Assembly (NCBI GenBank): GCA_016946835.1
Contig: JACVTC010000070.1
Coordinates: 910,001-974,000 of the forward strand
DNA: 64,000 nt
Direction of reading: 5' to 3'
Source of the DNA: Neocallimastix lanati (nom. inval.)
Taxonomy: Eukaryota; Neocallimastigomycota; Neocallimastigomycetes; Neocallimastigales; Neocallimastigaceae
Below are positions 10,931 to 22,711 of this stretch, piece by piece. The position numbers were made by a program, and so were the translations under genes. Each line of letters begins with the position of its first letter. The first letter of the stretch is position 1. The notes below the pieces were generated by a model that was not told the DNA's origin, did no database searches, and saw nothing but the letters and a program-made list of their open reading frames with translations.

Positions 10931-13900
10931 TTCCCCTTCAAATCTAACATCTTCATTAATCGATGTTCGATTTGTAAAATTATTATATTAAGGGGTAAAC
11001 TCTGTAAGTATACTTTCTTTAAATATACTCAATTTAGTTCCATTAAGGTATTTTGTGAATCCATCGGCTAGGTTTCTTTCAGACGTTAACATATTCTAGC
11101 TTGACTTTTATTCTCCTTTATTAGACTTCTTATATGGTGATATTTTATATCGATATGCTTCGACTTTGGGTTGATAGATTGATTTTGGCAATTATAGATT
11201 GCTGCTTTGTTGTCCACATCAATGGAAATAAATTGGTTATTGATGGCCTAATTCGTTCATTACATTCATGTACCACAATCCATGTTTGGCACAATTACTA
11301 ATGCTATAATATTCAGCTTCGGCTGTGGAGGTGCTGCCTCATAATGCTGAAGTTTTGAATGCCAGCTTGTAGGTGAATTTCCAAGCATTATCAAAAAAAA
11401 AAAACATGATGTTGATTTCCTGATTATTTGTATCACCACCGTAATCAGCATCTGCGTACGCCTTTTATATTGCTTTCGCCTGAAATTCTTTTTATTTCGT
11501 AGTTCTTAGTTCCCTTAAGGTACTTGAGAATCTTTTTCCACATTCATCCAATCTTCAAGTGTAAGGATTCTTATTTTTTCTTACAGCTCTATTTACTGAA
11601 AACAAGATATCAGGCCTTGTGCAGATCGCCAGATAGAGAAGGTTACCTATGGCGCTTCTGTAAAGTGTTTCATCAAATTTAATAGCTTTCAATTCATGAA
11701 TTTCAATTGGCATTAAATTCTTAGTTGGTTTGCATTTTATTCTAATTTGAATTTCTTTAGTAATTCATTTATATATATCCTAATTGATGCATTACATAGC
11801 TGTTGTTTCACTTCTCAAACTTAATTCCAATAATAAAATCTAATTCTCCAATATCTTTAATACTAAAATTAGTTTTAATTTGCTCTTTTTACTTTGAGTA
11901 CTTCATTTTTCCTTACCTATTAATAATTAATGTCATCGACATATACTGCTATGATACCTGTGATTTCGTTATAACTGTTCTTTCTAATGTAGATGCATTG
12001 GTTCATTCACTAGTGAGTCGATTGAAGTTTATACCGAGTAGAACATTATTTAATTTCTCATTCCAGGCTCTACCTGCTTGCTTTAACCCGTATATGGCTT
12101 TGTTTAGTTTCCAAAAAGAGATTGTTGTATTAGAAATAACCCTTTGATGCTTTCATGTATAATTCTTCTTTTATTTCAGCATTGAGGTATGCGGCGTCAA
12201 TGTCTTATTTGGACAATTTTGAACCTTTTACGAATTGCAAATTGATATTATTATTCTCAAAGAGTCTAACTTCAGTGTCGGAGAGAAGGTGAAAATATAG
12301 TCAATACCATTATCGCTGAGTGAAACCACGAGCAACTAATCGTGCTTTCCTTTTTAATGATATTCTCATTTGAGTCCTTTTTATATTTAAAAACCCATTT
12401 ACTTGAGATGATATTAGCTCCTTTTAGGAATGCTTTTTATTTTCTTAAAAAAGCGATTTAGTTTTTTCATGTTTTATAATTCCTTATTTACAGCTTCTAG
12501 TCATTTATCTTTGTCTGTTAGGTTGAATATATCTTCGAAATCCTTTGGTTCTCTAAGGTTTCTTTCTGGGGATAGAACTTTAAGCTTTATAATAGGAATA
12601 ACTGACTTTATTCTTTTATTGGGAGTGTATAAATGATCACGTGTCCTTTTGTTGCTTGATTTAGGTACTGTCTGATTTGAATCATGTAATACTTGATTTA
12701 TATCTTTATCTGATTGATGATGAGAAATGATAGGAGAAACTACAGTTTCAGTATTGATATGGGTGTTTTGTGGAGAAACTTTATTATGATTATTATTTAT
12801 TATTTTTTTTTTTTTGTCATGATTATGGATGGAGGATGATGAAGGAGTTTGAGATTGATGAAGCTGATAACTAGTATTAACGGGTGAGGACATTTTGATA
12901 TTATTATATATGTTGTAATAATTAATCTTTGAGTGGATGGACCTTTCTTTGAGTTTATATACTTTGTCCTCCTTAGTTTTATATGTTTATTATATTTAAT
13001 ATTTTTATATCTGTTATATATTTTGAACACTCATTGATGTAATGTCCAAATCTACCACACATGTAACATTTTCCGCTTTTTGCTTTGTATTTAACTGATG
13101 ATTGTACTTTTCTGTTGTTAGATTTACTGTTTTTCTCTGTCAGAAAGATGTGTTTTTGTGAATTCTCAATTTTAGTGTGCTCTTTCATATTTGAGAAAAT
13201 TATATCTGGTATGACGTCCTTTACATAATTAGATAGTCTCCCCCAATTATCTTTATATTGAAACACACTTATAAATCTTAAATTTTCCGGGAGTGCTCTG
13301 TTAAGGATGCCAGCTTTTATACTATTCTCAATGTCATGGTCAATGTTTTCATATTCCTCTATGGTATTTTGTAAGGTAGCCATAAAAATATTTATATCCT
13401 GGTCCTCATTAAACTTTAAGATAGCTTATTTAATCCTTTAATTCTTACTTTCTTTTCTCCAAACTACTAGTGAAAGATTTTTTCTAATGTGTTCCAAATT
13501 TGATAAGCTGTCTTCCCTTGGCCTTCAACAATTCTTTATGTTCTCTCACCTAATGTGTTTAATAAGATCCATTTTACTATGATGTCATTCTTTATGTCTA
13601 ATAGGTTAGTTTCTTTGTCATATACTAGAGTATTATCAAATTTGTCATCGATATAATCGTTATATATCGTCCCTAATATGTCTTTACTTAAGTTTCTTAA
13701 CCTTCTCTTGAATGACATAATTTTCGAGGTTATTAATAGTTAAAAGAGATACAGCATATTATTTTTCCAACTAACGTAGTTATCCGAAGTTAATTCAACA
13801 ATTCTACTAAAACTTTCGGAGTAATTGAAATTGATTCCCTTAATATTGATGTCATTGTTTTCATTAATGACGATTTGCTGATTTAATCTTGTTTGTCTAT

Positions 13901-14731
13901 TGACACGATTCATATTAATTTATTACGCTATATTATGTTGGTTGATTAGTGATGTAAATTTGATGAATAAGATGTTCTATTTATATGCTTTTTAAAAAAA
14001 AATTATGTGAATAAATTATGTATTTATTAATTGTGTTGATTCGAAATTAAAATTATAAAATTTTAATTCTATTTAATTCCATTTAGTGTTGTACCAATAG
14101 TTATCAATACGGAAAGTAGTTATTATTTATTATTATTGATGTAATAAATATTTATTGGTGTATCCAATTAAGTGTTATAGCAATAATTGTTATTGTGATG
14201 AGAGGTGAACAAGTATGATTATTAAAGTGAAAAATATTGATTGATATACTGCTAAAATTTTAATTTGAGCTTAGGAATAGATTTCTAAAAGAGTAATTAT
14301 TATAATTGGTGCGATTAATTTGATGTTGAGCTGATAGTTGTTATGTACGCTGATTGGTGTTTTATTTTGAGGAGATTTATTGAAAGGTTTCCAACCTTTT
14401 TTGTAAAATAATTTCTAAATAATTATTTATTCTGATTTGTCTGAATGGTTTGAAAAAAGTTGTTCCGATTGGTATACAAAGTGTTATTGTTTTAATAAGG
14501 GGTGATTAATATGGTTGGTGTATTAATGTTATTGGGGTTTGATTTAATTTAATAAATTGTATTAAATTTTGCCAGTTATACTTAGTCATTGTTTGATTAG
14601 GAGGAGTTTATATTATTTTTATGTACTTGCTATATTTGATTAATAATTGTTTAATTAGTGTTTATTAAATTATTTTGTTGGTTAATAAAGATATAATTCA
14701 TTAATGTTAGATTTAATATTATATTTCAAAT

Positions 14732-14766
<35 letters not shown>

Positions 14767-14796
14767 ATATATAATTTTTATTATATTTAATTTTAA

Positions 14797-14867
14797 CATG
14801 CTGACCATATTCAGTCTAATAATTTTTTTTTTTTTATAAAATCTTGAACACGCTGACCATATTCAGC
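14797..14867. repeat. pair of GCTGA...TCAGC hairpins in a copia leader
   Basis: GCTGACCATATTCAG occurs at 14800-14814 and again, complete with its TCAGC arm, at 14852-14867, separated by a T-run. Each forms a 4-5 bp stem. The same stem occurs five times in the leader of the next element (16.93-17.18 kb). Confidence 0.6.
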
Positions 14868-15008
14868 TTACTTTTATTTTATTTTTTTAATATCCTTTTT
14901 ATTTTTTAATGTCTTTTTTTTTTTTTTTTTTTTTATTTTTTAACTGTAAAGTAATCAGTTTTTATTGTTTTATTTGTAACTCACTCGTGTATAGTGAAAC
15001 TCTTAATC

Positions 15009-15160
15009 TTTTAATTTATTTTATTTTAATATATCTTTATTTTTTATTTTATTAAAGATACATATAGAAAATAAATGAAAATTTTATGTATTTATATTTA
15101 TAGTTTCTTATTCTTTAATTTTATTAGATAATTCTAATAATTTATAATTGCTTATTAACA
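15009..15160 (-). repeat. 5' LTR of the minus-strand copia fossil
   Basis: Same sequence as 10778-10930, begins TGTTAATAAGC on the minus strand at 15160, and is followed by the primer-binding-site-like motif. Confidence 0.8.
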
Positions 15161-15573
15161 TGCTTTATAAAAAATGGATAAATATTAATAATAATAGAAA
15201 AAAAATTATTATATATATATATAAAAATTAGAAAGTTAAGAAAGAAAAAAAAAATGTTGAAATTTTATTTTTTTTTAAATGATGATATATTAAAATTAAC
15301 GAATATTAAATATAAAATAAGGATATGAATTAAGAATAGTAATTCTAGAAATACTAAAAAAATATATTATCAAAGAAAAAAAAAAGAAATAGATTATTCT
15401 TTTAATGTTTCAAATAAAAAAAAAAGTTTTATCGTTTGTTCCTCCCTCCATGAATTTTATTTTCTTTCAATTGAATATAAAAGAGGAGGAGGATGATATC
15501 ATTTTTTCTTTTTTTAAAAATAATTAATAATAAAAAAAAATATATATAAAAAACATAAAAAAAAATAAATAAA

Positions 15574-15613
<40 letters not shown>

Positions 15614-15735
15614 AAGATGTTTCATATTTCTTTTTTATAGATAAATTGTTTTTGTCCATGAATGTCCTAAAGCTTAAATCAATAGCTCTATTAAGATAAA
15701 TTATTTTTTTTTCTTATAATGATTATCTTAAGATC

Positions 15736-15769
<34 letters not shown>

Positions 15770-16620
15770 ATTATTATTATTAGATAATTATTCAAAGTTA
15801 ATAAAAAAATAATTATTATAAATTAATAATTATAAAAGATAATAAAAAAAAAATATATAATTATTCTAAAGGTAATAATTAAAAGTAAATAAAATAATTA
15901 TAATAATAATTATTAAGCTAATATCAATCTATTAATAAAAGGGTACACAAGAAAATTATTTAATCTAAAAAAATTTTTTTTTTTTTTTTATTTTTTATTT
16001 TTTTAAATCTAAAAAAATTAGATGTAAATGAATGAAAGAAAGAAAAAAAAATAACTATATTAAACACAGGAATTATCGTTAAACTAACCTAAAATAAAAA
16101 AAGAGAGAGAAAACATTTTTTTTTGGAAAATCTTGTTTTTTTTTTTTTGTTTTTTTTAAAAAAAAAAAAAAAGGAAATATTTAAAAGGTTTTTTTTTTTA
16201 TAAAACTGTGATAATTAATAATAAAATTATCCTATATTAAAAAAAATAAAAAAAAATTTTTTTATACTAAATAAAAACAATCTTTTATAAAATAAATTCA
16301 TTTTTTAATAATTGAATAATAAAAATATTGGAATTATAAATAATGGATAATAAATAATAAATAATTAAAATTATTTATTATAAAAATTATTAATCATTTT
16401 ATATATATAAGAGAAAAAATAAAATATAAAAAGTAAAATATAAATAGTTAAAGAGATTGTCAAGTGATTATATTACTATAAAATTGACCAATTATTATTT
16501 ATCCTTAAAAATGTAAAATGAATGATATAAAAATGAATTAAAAATATACCTTTATATTTTAATAAAATTATAAATAACAAAAACTTATTTTCAAAATAAA
16601 ATATTCTTCTTTTTTATATT
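15161..16620. other. A+T-rich spacer with ATT repeat
   Basis: Non-coding DNA with an (ATT)n run at about 15739-15785, A/T homopolymers, and a T-run at 15577-15612. The next element's LTR probably lies in the right part (about 16.2-16.63 kb), but its left end cannot be fixed. Confidence 0.5.
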
Positions 16621-16935
16621 TTAGTGCTTAATAGATTAAGAGTCTCAGATTTAGTCGATTGAGATTTTAAATTGGAAGTTAAGTATTAAATATTAAAACA
16701 TATATTATAATTCTTATATATTATTTTCTTCATAAAATAGAATAAAACTAACATATTTAAACATTTAAATAAATTACAATACATAAATAATTTATAGATA
16801 AAACAAGATAAAATAATTAAACATAATTTCCATGAATAAGCATTATTTCTATCTCAGTGGATTGAAAACCCACTCATATTATATTGATATTTATTTAAAA
16901 ATTCATCCTTATTTTCATAAAATAAAAATTTTCCA

Positions 16936-17181
16936 TGCTGAAATTAGTCAGCGGAAATAGGTAGATAGGATCATTAAATTTTTATTTACTGAAATTGTCA
17001 GCAGTAACAAATTACCACGCTGAAATAAAATAGTAAATCTGAATTAATAATGTCGCAACAAAAATAATATAAAAGAATACCATGCTGAAATAGTCAGCAG
17101 TAAAATGATAATATATTAAGAAATATCAAATAAATAAATAAATAAATAATTAAAAGAACCATGCTGAAATTGTCAGTGGTA
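16936..17181 (+). repeat. array of five GCTGAAAT..GTCAGC hairpin words
   Basis: The word ACCATGCTGAAATAGTCAGC and close variants occurs at 16936-16952, 16988-17002, 17014-17032 (left half only), 17079-17102 and 17158-17181. Spacing is about 30-80 bases. Four copies can form a GCTGA/TCAGC stem with a 4-7 base loop. They sit between the primer site and the first coding sequence, the place where retrotransposon RNAs carry packaging or dimerisation structures. That function is inference. Confidence 0.6.
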
Positions 17182-17374
17182 AAGGGAGAAAACGTATATA
17201 AAGAGAAACAAGTTAAAATAAATTTTTTATCAAGAATAACAAATGATGAATAGTCAAAAAAAAAAAATTATTTAATAAAAAATATATATTAATATATGAT
17301 TCATTAAATTGGATAACATAACAATTAGTAGTTATACTGTGATAGATACTAAAAAAAGGTAATTTTCAAATGAG

Positions 17375-18685
17375 CAACACCTCATCCGATCCATCAAAGG
17401 GTGATGGAATAAAAACAAATAATTGTTAATTGTACTATGGGCGACGATTGTGTGGAAGAAAAAGGTGCCGATGATGAGTATTATATTGATGCTTCCGATA
17501 GTTCCAAAATCATTCATTGTGTAAATGATATTGGTGCTTTTATTTGAGCAAGTGTACCACATTAAGGAAGTGTCAGTAGTCCAACGCATAATGCATCAAC
17601 TAACCATAAAGTTTTTTTGTACATTTGTAATAATGATGGTTGTACTAAAGAAGGTAACGCCATTAAAGGTTATTTCTTGAATAAACACAGGAACTTCAGC
17701 TAAAACTTTAATAATAGAGTGTAATGGCAGTCAATGCGTAGAATATGAACAATGTTGATACCTATAGTTGGTGTCTGCACAGTGAAAGTTATAGATAGTC
17801 ACTGTATTTCTGACTGTTGATATGGGATGTAAATGGGGCTGGTGAAATTAAAATTAAAATTCTTTCTACTCCAATCTACTAAAACTATGAGATTGAGTAA
17901 TTCATTCCCAGGAACAGGAGCTAATGAAATATCGTAAAATTTAACAAGGATGGAAGCGTTTTTTTTTCTTCTTGATTCTAATACCTATGATGCAGTCTGG
18001 GGTATTACGGAAACTACAGCTGGCATCTACCTTTATTTCTTTGACCCGAATAATGATAGAATGGATCCTTCAATCCAATCTCTGGTACTCTTCCCAATGT
18101 CTCGGGCCTATCAATGTGTATATAAAGGAAACAGACAGATTATGAACTAGAGGACAGTACCCAGGTACATGAACAACATTGCAAAACAAGTGAAAGAAAG
18201 GTTTCGCAAAGATTCCTGGAGCGAGTAGCATCGTTCAATGTAGTGAATGGCATCGTGAAGGTTGTACAATCATTACTTTTTTCTTTGAAATCTTGTGACC
18301 CTAAAGACGAAGGAAAAACCGGAGCCTGCAATAAGATTTATTTTGTTAAAGGAAATCTTGCTTCTTCCAACTGTTACATCCATATTCTACATTTCTTTTT
18401 TTAAGATTTATGATATTAATACTTACTATGGTAAAGGAAAATCGCATTATTACCGTTGTCACTCTTAAAATTAAACTTCCACTTCAGCAATTGCCGTCGA
18501 TTCATATCCAGAAGACACTAATAAATACATTATTAAGGTTTATAATGAATACAATCTTTATGATGTCGATCAAAGTGTCCCTAATAATATTGCCATTAGT
18601 ATAAATGAAGATGATTGTAATATCAATTCATATGATATTTTTTATGATCGTTATAACTATTATGATATTAAAAACAATTTTCTTA
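17375..18685 (+). pseudogene. decayed cysteine-rich repeat gene fragment, scaffoldin-like
   Basis: Less A+T-rich than its surroundings. Plus-strand frames show repeated cysteine-bearing motifs: NCTMGDDCVEEKGADDEYY then IDASDSSKIIHCVN (about 17425-17535); LYICNNDGCTKEGNAIKGYF (about 17618-17678); GFAKIPGASSIVQCSEWH and REGCT (about 18200-18270). The pattern of a C..GC motif followed by G-Y-Y/F and a short strand resembles the repeats of large secreted proteins of anaerobic gut fungi, including their cellulosome scaffoldins; that comparison is from memory. Multiple stops and frame changes show it is dead. The end (to about 18685) is tyrosine-rich (YDVDQSVPNN, FYDRYNYYD) and abuts copia integrase directly. 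It is either captured host sequence or an older host gene interrupted by the element. Confidence 0.45.
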
Positions 18686-20447
18686 AACCCCCAAGAAAAT
18701 GGGCCTGCTGAACGATTTAATGGTATACTTATAAGTGCTTGTTAAATCCCATATGCAATGATTCCAAATTAAGAAAAGAATATTTAAAGGGGAATGCCAC
18801 TGATGCAGTCAACTATTTTCCATAACTGTATTTATATATAATTTATCACCAATCATCAAATGATTTATTCTCGTTCAGTTGAATTTTTTTCGAGGATACT
18901 CCTGGAAACTTCAAACTATCTCTTTCTACTCCACAAAAAAATTTTCAAATTTCATTCCAAATTCTGAAATGAGGGGGAGTGACATCTTTTTATTTAAAAA
19001 TTTTTTAGTAAACTAAATAATTTCCAATTTAATCAATGAAAATACATATTTTTAACACAATAGTAAAAATTATATAATTGACAAATACACTAGTGATAAT
19101 TCTATAAAAATAATAGAGCAATAAACGATAATTCCAGTGTTGACAACAATACGAATATTGACATTAATAGTAAAAGTAATATGAATTAAATCATATCTCC
19201 AATATCGAATCAAAACATATCAACAATTATAATAACATTAATAATAATAATAGACCCAACATAAAATCATACAGAAATAACACACATGAAAAGAACCCAC
19301 ATTATAACAATAACGAATTAAGGAGAACCAAAAGACTTTGATGATATCTTTTACCTCCCTGATAAAGAAGAATGAATAAATGCCATAAATGAAAAACTTT
19401 ACACTATGAGGAAATTTAAGGAAGTTTAATTCTTACCAAATGATGTCAATATTGTATCCTGCAAATGAGTATTTAAGTATAAAAGGGATTCAAAAACGTC
19501 AAAAATAGAAATATTATAAAAAGAAAAGCTTGACTACTTGCAAAAGGTTTTAACCAAAGATACCGTATCAATTATTCTTTTACCTTTTCACCAACATTAA
19601 AAATTAGATTCATTACGTATAATTATTGCAATCGCAGTCCAGAGAGAATATAAAATAGTAGAGATTGATATCAATGCGCCATACTTAAATGCTGAAATTA
19701 AATGAAGATATCTACATTGAAGCACCAAAGTGAAATCCTATGTATAATAAAGGATACTTAAAATTGAACAAGGCTCTTTGTGAGTTTTAACAAGCAGGTA
19801 TGAGAGTGGAACGAAACCTTAAATAATACATTGATAAAAATGGATTTTCGAAGATTGATAAATGAACCTTGTATTTATATTAAAGAAAATAACTCAAAAG
19901 AAATCATATGCATAATAGACATATATGTGGACGACATATTACTTACAGGTAAGGCAAAAGAAATTATGTATGTAAATAAGAACATATTAAAATGTATTTC
20001 AATATAAAAGATAAAGGAGATGTCGATTTCGTAATAGGAATAAAATTAGAGAAATGACATGATGGGTATATTCTTCATCAAAAATAGTACATTTAAGATT
20101 TATTTGTCAAATTCAAACAATCTAATTCTCCGCCTATCATAAAATTTAAAATCTAATGAGAATTCTGAACTACGAAAAGGAACATGTGACGAAACATTAT
20201 ACAGAAGTGAAATAGGTAATTTAATTTTTCTAGCAGTTTGTACCAGATTGGATATAATATTTTGCTGTCAACAAAGCAGCAAGAAGAAGCAAGAATCCTT
20301 AACATTAGAGGACTACAGTGTGATTGTGCCAAGCATAGTTTATGGTATATTAATATTTTAAATGAATTTAAACATAAAAGATAAGTTATGTTACTATTAA
20401 TATCGACAATAAGGCAGCAATTTATAAACTGTTAAAATCAATCCATA

Positions 20448-20459
20448 AATCCTAAGATC

Positions 20460-20462
<3 letters not shown>
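20448..20462. repeat. target-site duplication, left copy, of the retrocopy
   Basis: AATCCTAAGATCTGA, identical to 20914-20928 over all 15 bases. It flanks the inserted retrocopy. Confidence 0.9.
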
Positions 20463-20498
<36 letters not shown>

Positions 20499-20913
20499 GA
20501 CAGCAAACTTGTTTCATTTTTATTAATTAAATATTTGATAAAATACATGTAATAAAATTATAAAAAAAAAAAAAAGATAAAAAAATAAACAAAAAATAAA
20601 ACACAAAATAAAAATAAAATAATGGTATAATATATTCTAGTTTCATTTAATTAATATTTGTAAGACTTCACAAGGGCATTATTATACTGAAGTATAATAA
20701 TTAACTTTGACTTCGCAATGTTAATCATAATTTTAAGATACAAAATTATGATCTTCATTGGTTGCGCTAGCCCTGCTGGCCTGTCTTACTGTTTCTTCAG
20801 CATTGACGCTCTTGGTAGTAGTAGTACGATTCGATTTGAACCTATTGAACAAAGACCATTGCTGGCCAATAGCAATAGGTATAATCGATTGGAGAAGTGC
20901 CGCAGTAACCACT
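20463..20913 (-). pseudogene. 5'-truncated polyadenylated retrocopy of a host membrane-protein mRNA
   Basis: On the minus strand the insert opens mid-ORF at 20912 and stays open for 59 codons to a TAA at 20733-20735. About 230 bases of A+T-rich 3' untranslated sequence follow, then an AATAAA signal (20518-20523), and about 23 bases later a 33-base poly-A tail (T-run 20463-20495). Exact 15-bp duplications flank it. The peptide starts with a hydrophobic stretch (VVTAALLQSIIPIAIG), then a basic WSLFNRFKSNR, then a Ser/Thr/Ala-rich tail ending in NFVS. That is what the last transmembrane helix plus cytoplasmic tail of a receptor or transporter would look like; a GPCR-type receptor is a guess. It sits inside the RNase H region of a copia fossil, so it is younger than that element. 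It lacks a promoter and 5' part. Confidence 0.8.
20518..20523 (-). promoter_or_regulatory. polyadenylation signal carried by the retrocopy
   Basis: AATAAA on the minus strand about 23 bases before the poly-A tail, the spacing expected of a genuine mRNA end. Confidence 0.7.
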
Positions 20914-20928
20914 AATCCTAAGATCTGA
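20914..20928. repeat. target-site duplication, right copy, of the retrocopy
   Basis: AATCCTAAGATCTGA, identical to 20448-20462. Confidence 0.9.
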
Positions 20929-22710
20929 ATTTAATAAAGCTAACCAATTAAGAGTCTCAGTTGATTCATATAATTTATAATTAAAAAGTACCTTAATTTA
21001 AGCCTCTTCACCGCTACGAAATCATACAAGACTTTTTTAACTTAGCTAAAGGACTAACGTCCTCCATGGAAAGTCCAACTTTAATGAGTGGAAATTTCTT
21101 ATAGAACCATACCAATACCGCCTGCTAAATGTCAAGGCATTAAAGAATTCATGGAAGTCTCCAGTCCAGGTCGTAGAAAAACTCAATGACCAAAGGCAAA
21201 GGTTTTATTTACAATCCTAACGCCAACAATTTGACTAACATAGTAATTAATTACTAAATAAATTAATTAATTTACCAAAAAAAATATTATAGCAAGCTCC
21301 TGTCTGCATTTATTCAAAAAGAAAAAAAAAAAAAAAAAAAAAAAAAAAACACAACAACCATAATAACAATAGCTCTGACTCCTAGAACAGAAGAAAGCTA
21401 AAATAGTAACCAATATAATAAAAAATAATTATAAAGGCAATATTAAAAAAATATATTGACATATTTATGAAGTTAAAGGACACTCTACCAGAGACTGTAT
21501 TTATAATATGAAGAAAAAAAAATTGAATAATAATATAAAGAGGTAAGAAAAAATTAAAGTAATGACCAAATTAAAAAAATTATCTAAAGAATTTTTTTTT
21601 TATATTTAGTGTATAAAATTCTTGATCCAGAGAGTGCCACCAACTATAACGATAATTTTGATTTTGAAAACATAAAAGCTTCTAATAAATAAAAAAAAAA
21701 AAAGAAGAAATAAACGTTAATGACATACCTAAGTTCTCTCTTAATTAAATGAATATATGAGTAATGAATTCATTATTCTAGAAGAAATAATAATTCTTAA
21801 AAAAAAAAAAAAAAAGCAAGAATTATATGAAAAACAAATATCAATTATTGTGAAGAGGACGATAATATTAGTGAAGGATTATATGATACCGGTACTGGAA
21901 AACATACAACTAATGATTTTTTACTATGTTAAATAATTTTAGGAGTTAACACTGTAAAAATTAAATTAAGATGTGCCAATGGGACGATGTGTAGCTTCGA
22001 GGGATATATAGTATATTTCGAATGCTTTCCTTAATGGAATATATGTATCACAAGACAGACTATTATATTCTAATTCTACAACTAAAATAATATTAATTGG
22101 TACGAATAGAACTGGCTAAAATAGGATACAGAGTAATTATTGATGCTGATGATTACATATGTATTAGATTTAACCTATAGGTTCCAAAATAATGTATCCA
22201 AAGTGTACCATATTTTTCTTCAAATGATCATCATTTCTTAGTAAATACTTTACAAGATTAATAAAAGGAATTAAAAAGAAAATAATAAAAATAATATGTC
22301 TTTAAAGCGAAGTTATTGAGCAAAATCCTAGAAATTTGGCATAGAAGACAAGGTCATCATTATTACCTAGAAAACATCAATAAATATCTAAGTTTACATC
22401 AAATAAAAAGTTCCTAAAAATATCGAACGTAAAGTACGTAAAATATCAAGGAAATCACACAGTGGAAAGACACCTAATGTTACAAAAATATTAAAAAAAA
22501 TTATATACCTTAGGTTTATACATATCATCCATTAATAATAATAAAAAAATATTTTATTACATTCATGGATGAAATTTTAAGAAAAGTATGGATATATGCT
22601 TTAAAAATCTAAAGCTGAAGCTTTCCCCTCTGGAAAATAATTTTGGAATCATTCTTCAAATACTTAAATAACATGTATGAAGAATATAATATTAAAATAT
22701 TTAAATTTAA
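20929..22710 (+). mobile_element. second plus-strand copia fossil, Gag to integrase
   Basis: Begins with the same primer-site motif (ATTAAGAGTCTCAG, 20947-20960). It continues with Gag-like sequence (about 21040-21540, ending in a CCHC knuckle near 21455-21505), protease-like sequence (YDTGTGKHTTND, about 21870-21910), an RCANGT-FEGY segment (about 21968-22000), and integrase N-terminal sequence (IWHRRQGHHY, about 22330-22370; LKSKAEAF near 22610). All of these match the better preserved element at 26.7-32.2 kb in the same order. It is heavily broken. No 3' LTR is seen: it runs into the AAA-family fragment at about 22710. Confidence 0.75.
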
Positions 22711-22711
22711 T

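Larger units (their letters stand above)
10778..15160 (-). mobile_element. Ty1/copia LTR retrotransposon fossil, minus strand
   Basis: Flanked by two LTRs of about 152 bp in direct orientation. Reading the minus strand from right to left: 5' LTR (15009-15160); a primer-site-like AGATTAAGAGTTTCA (14996-15010); a leader; Gag-like sequence (about 13000-13910) with a CCHC zinc knuckle (CYMCGRFGHYINEC, near 13030-13070); the linker before reverse transcriptase (about 12500-12900, containing EPKDFEDIFNLTDKD); RT-like sequence (about 11500-12450); and RNase H (about 10940-11450, containing the STAEAEYYSIS motif). A polypurine tract, GAAGGGGAA on the minus strand, lies directly against the 3' LTR. 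The element is broken in many places. About six LTR differences by eye suggest an insertion that is not very recent. No clean target duplication is seen. Confidence 0.85.
16634..20462 (+). mobile_element. Ty1/copia fossil, plus strand, with nested sequences
   Basis: A primer-site motif (GATTAAGAGTCTCAG, 16634-16648) is followed by a leader with hairpin repeats. Copia pol sequence resumes from about 18690: integrase catalytic-core end (QENGPAERFNG, 18690-18730), the linker to RT (EPKDFDDIFYLPDKEE, about 19326-19375), RT with the IYVDD box (about 19920-19936), and RNase H up to the insertion at 20462. Between leader and pol lies a decayed host-gene-like segment (17375-18685). The element is heavily broken, with more than ten breaks. 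Both LTR limits are unclear. Confidence 0.7.

Noticed and set aside
16936-17181. CRISPR-like spacing of short palindromic words
   Set aside because: Words are imperfect, spacing is irregular (about 30-80 bases), and they sit in a copia leader.
18140-18604. Short open frames at 18140-18331 (minus) and 18410-18604 (plus)
   Set aside because: The cysteine motifs of the decayed host fragment are read in other plus-strand frames across this stretch.
18968-18985. Polypurine tract (GAGGGGGAGTGAC) marking a 3' LTR
   Set aside because: It is followed by the linker and RT of the same element, not by an LTR, and can be read as coding sequence there.
20718-20915. Plus-strand 65-codon open frame
   Set aside because: It lies antisense to the retrocopy ORF, whose minus-strand frame ends in a stop followed by a proper 3' UTR and poly-A tail.
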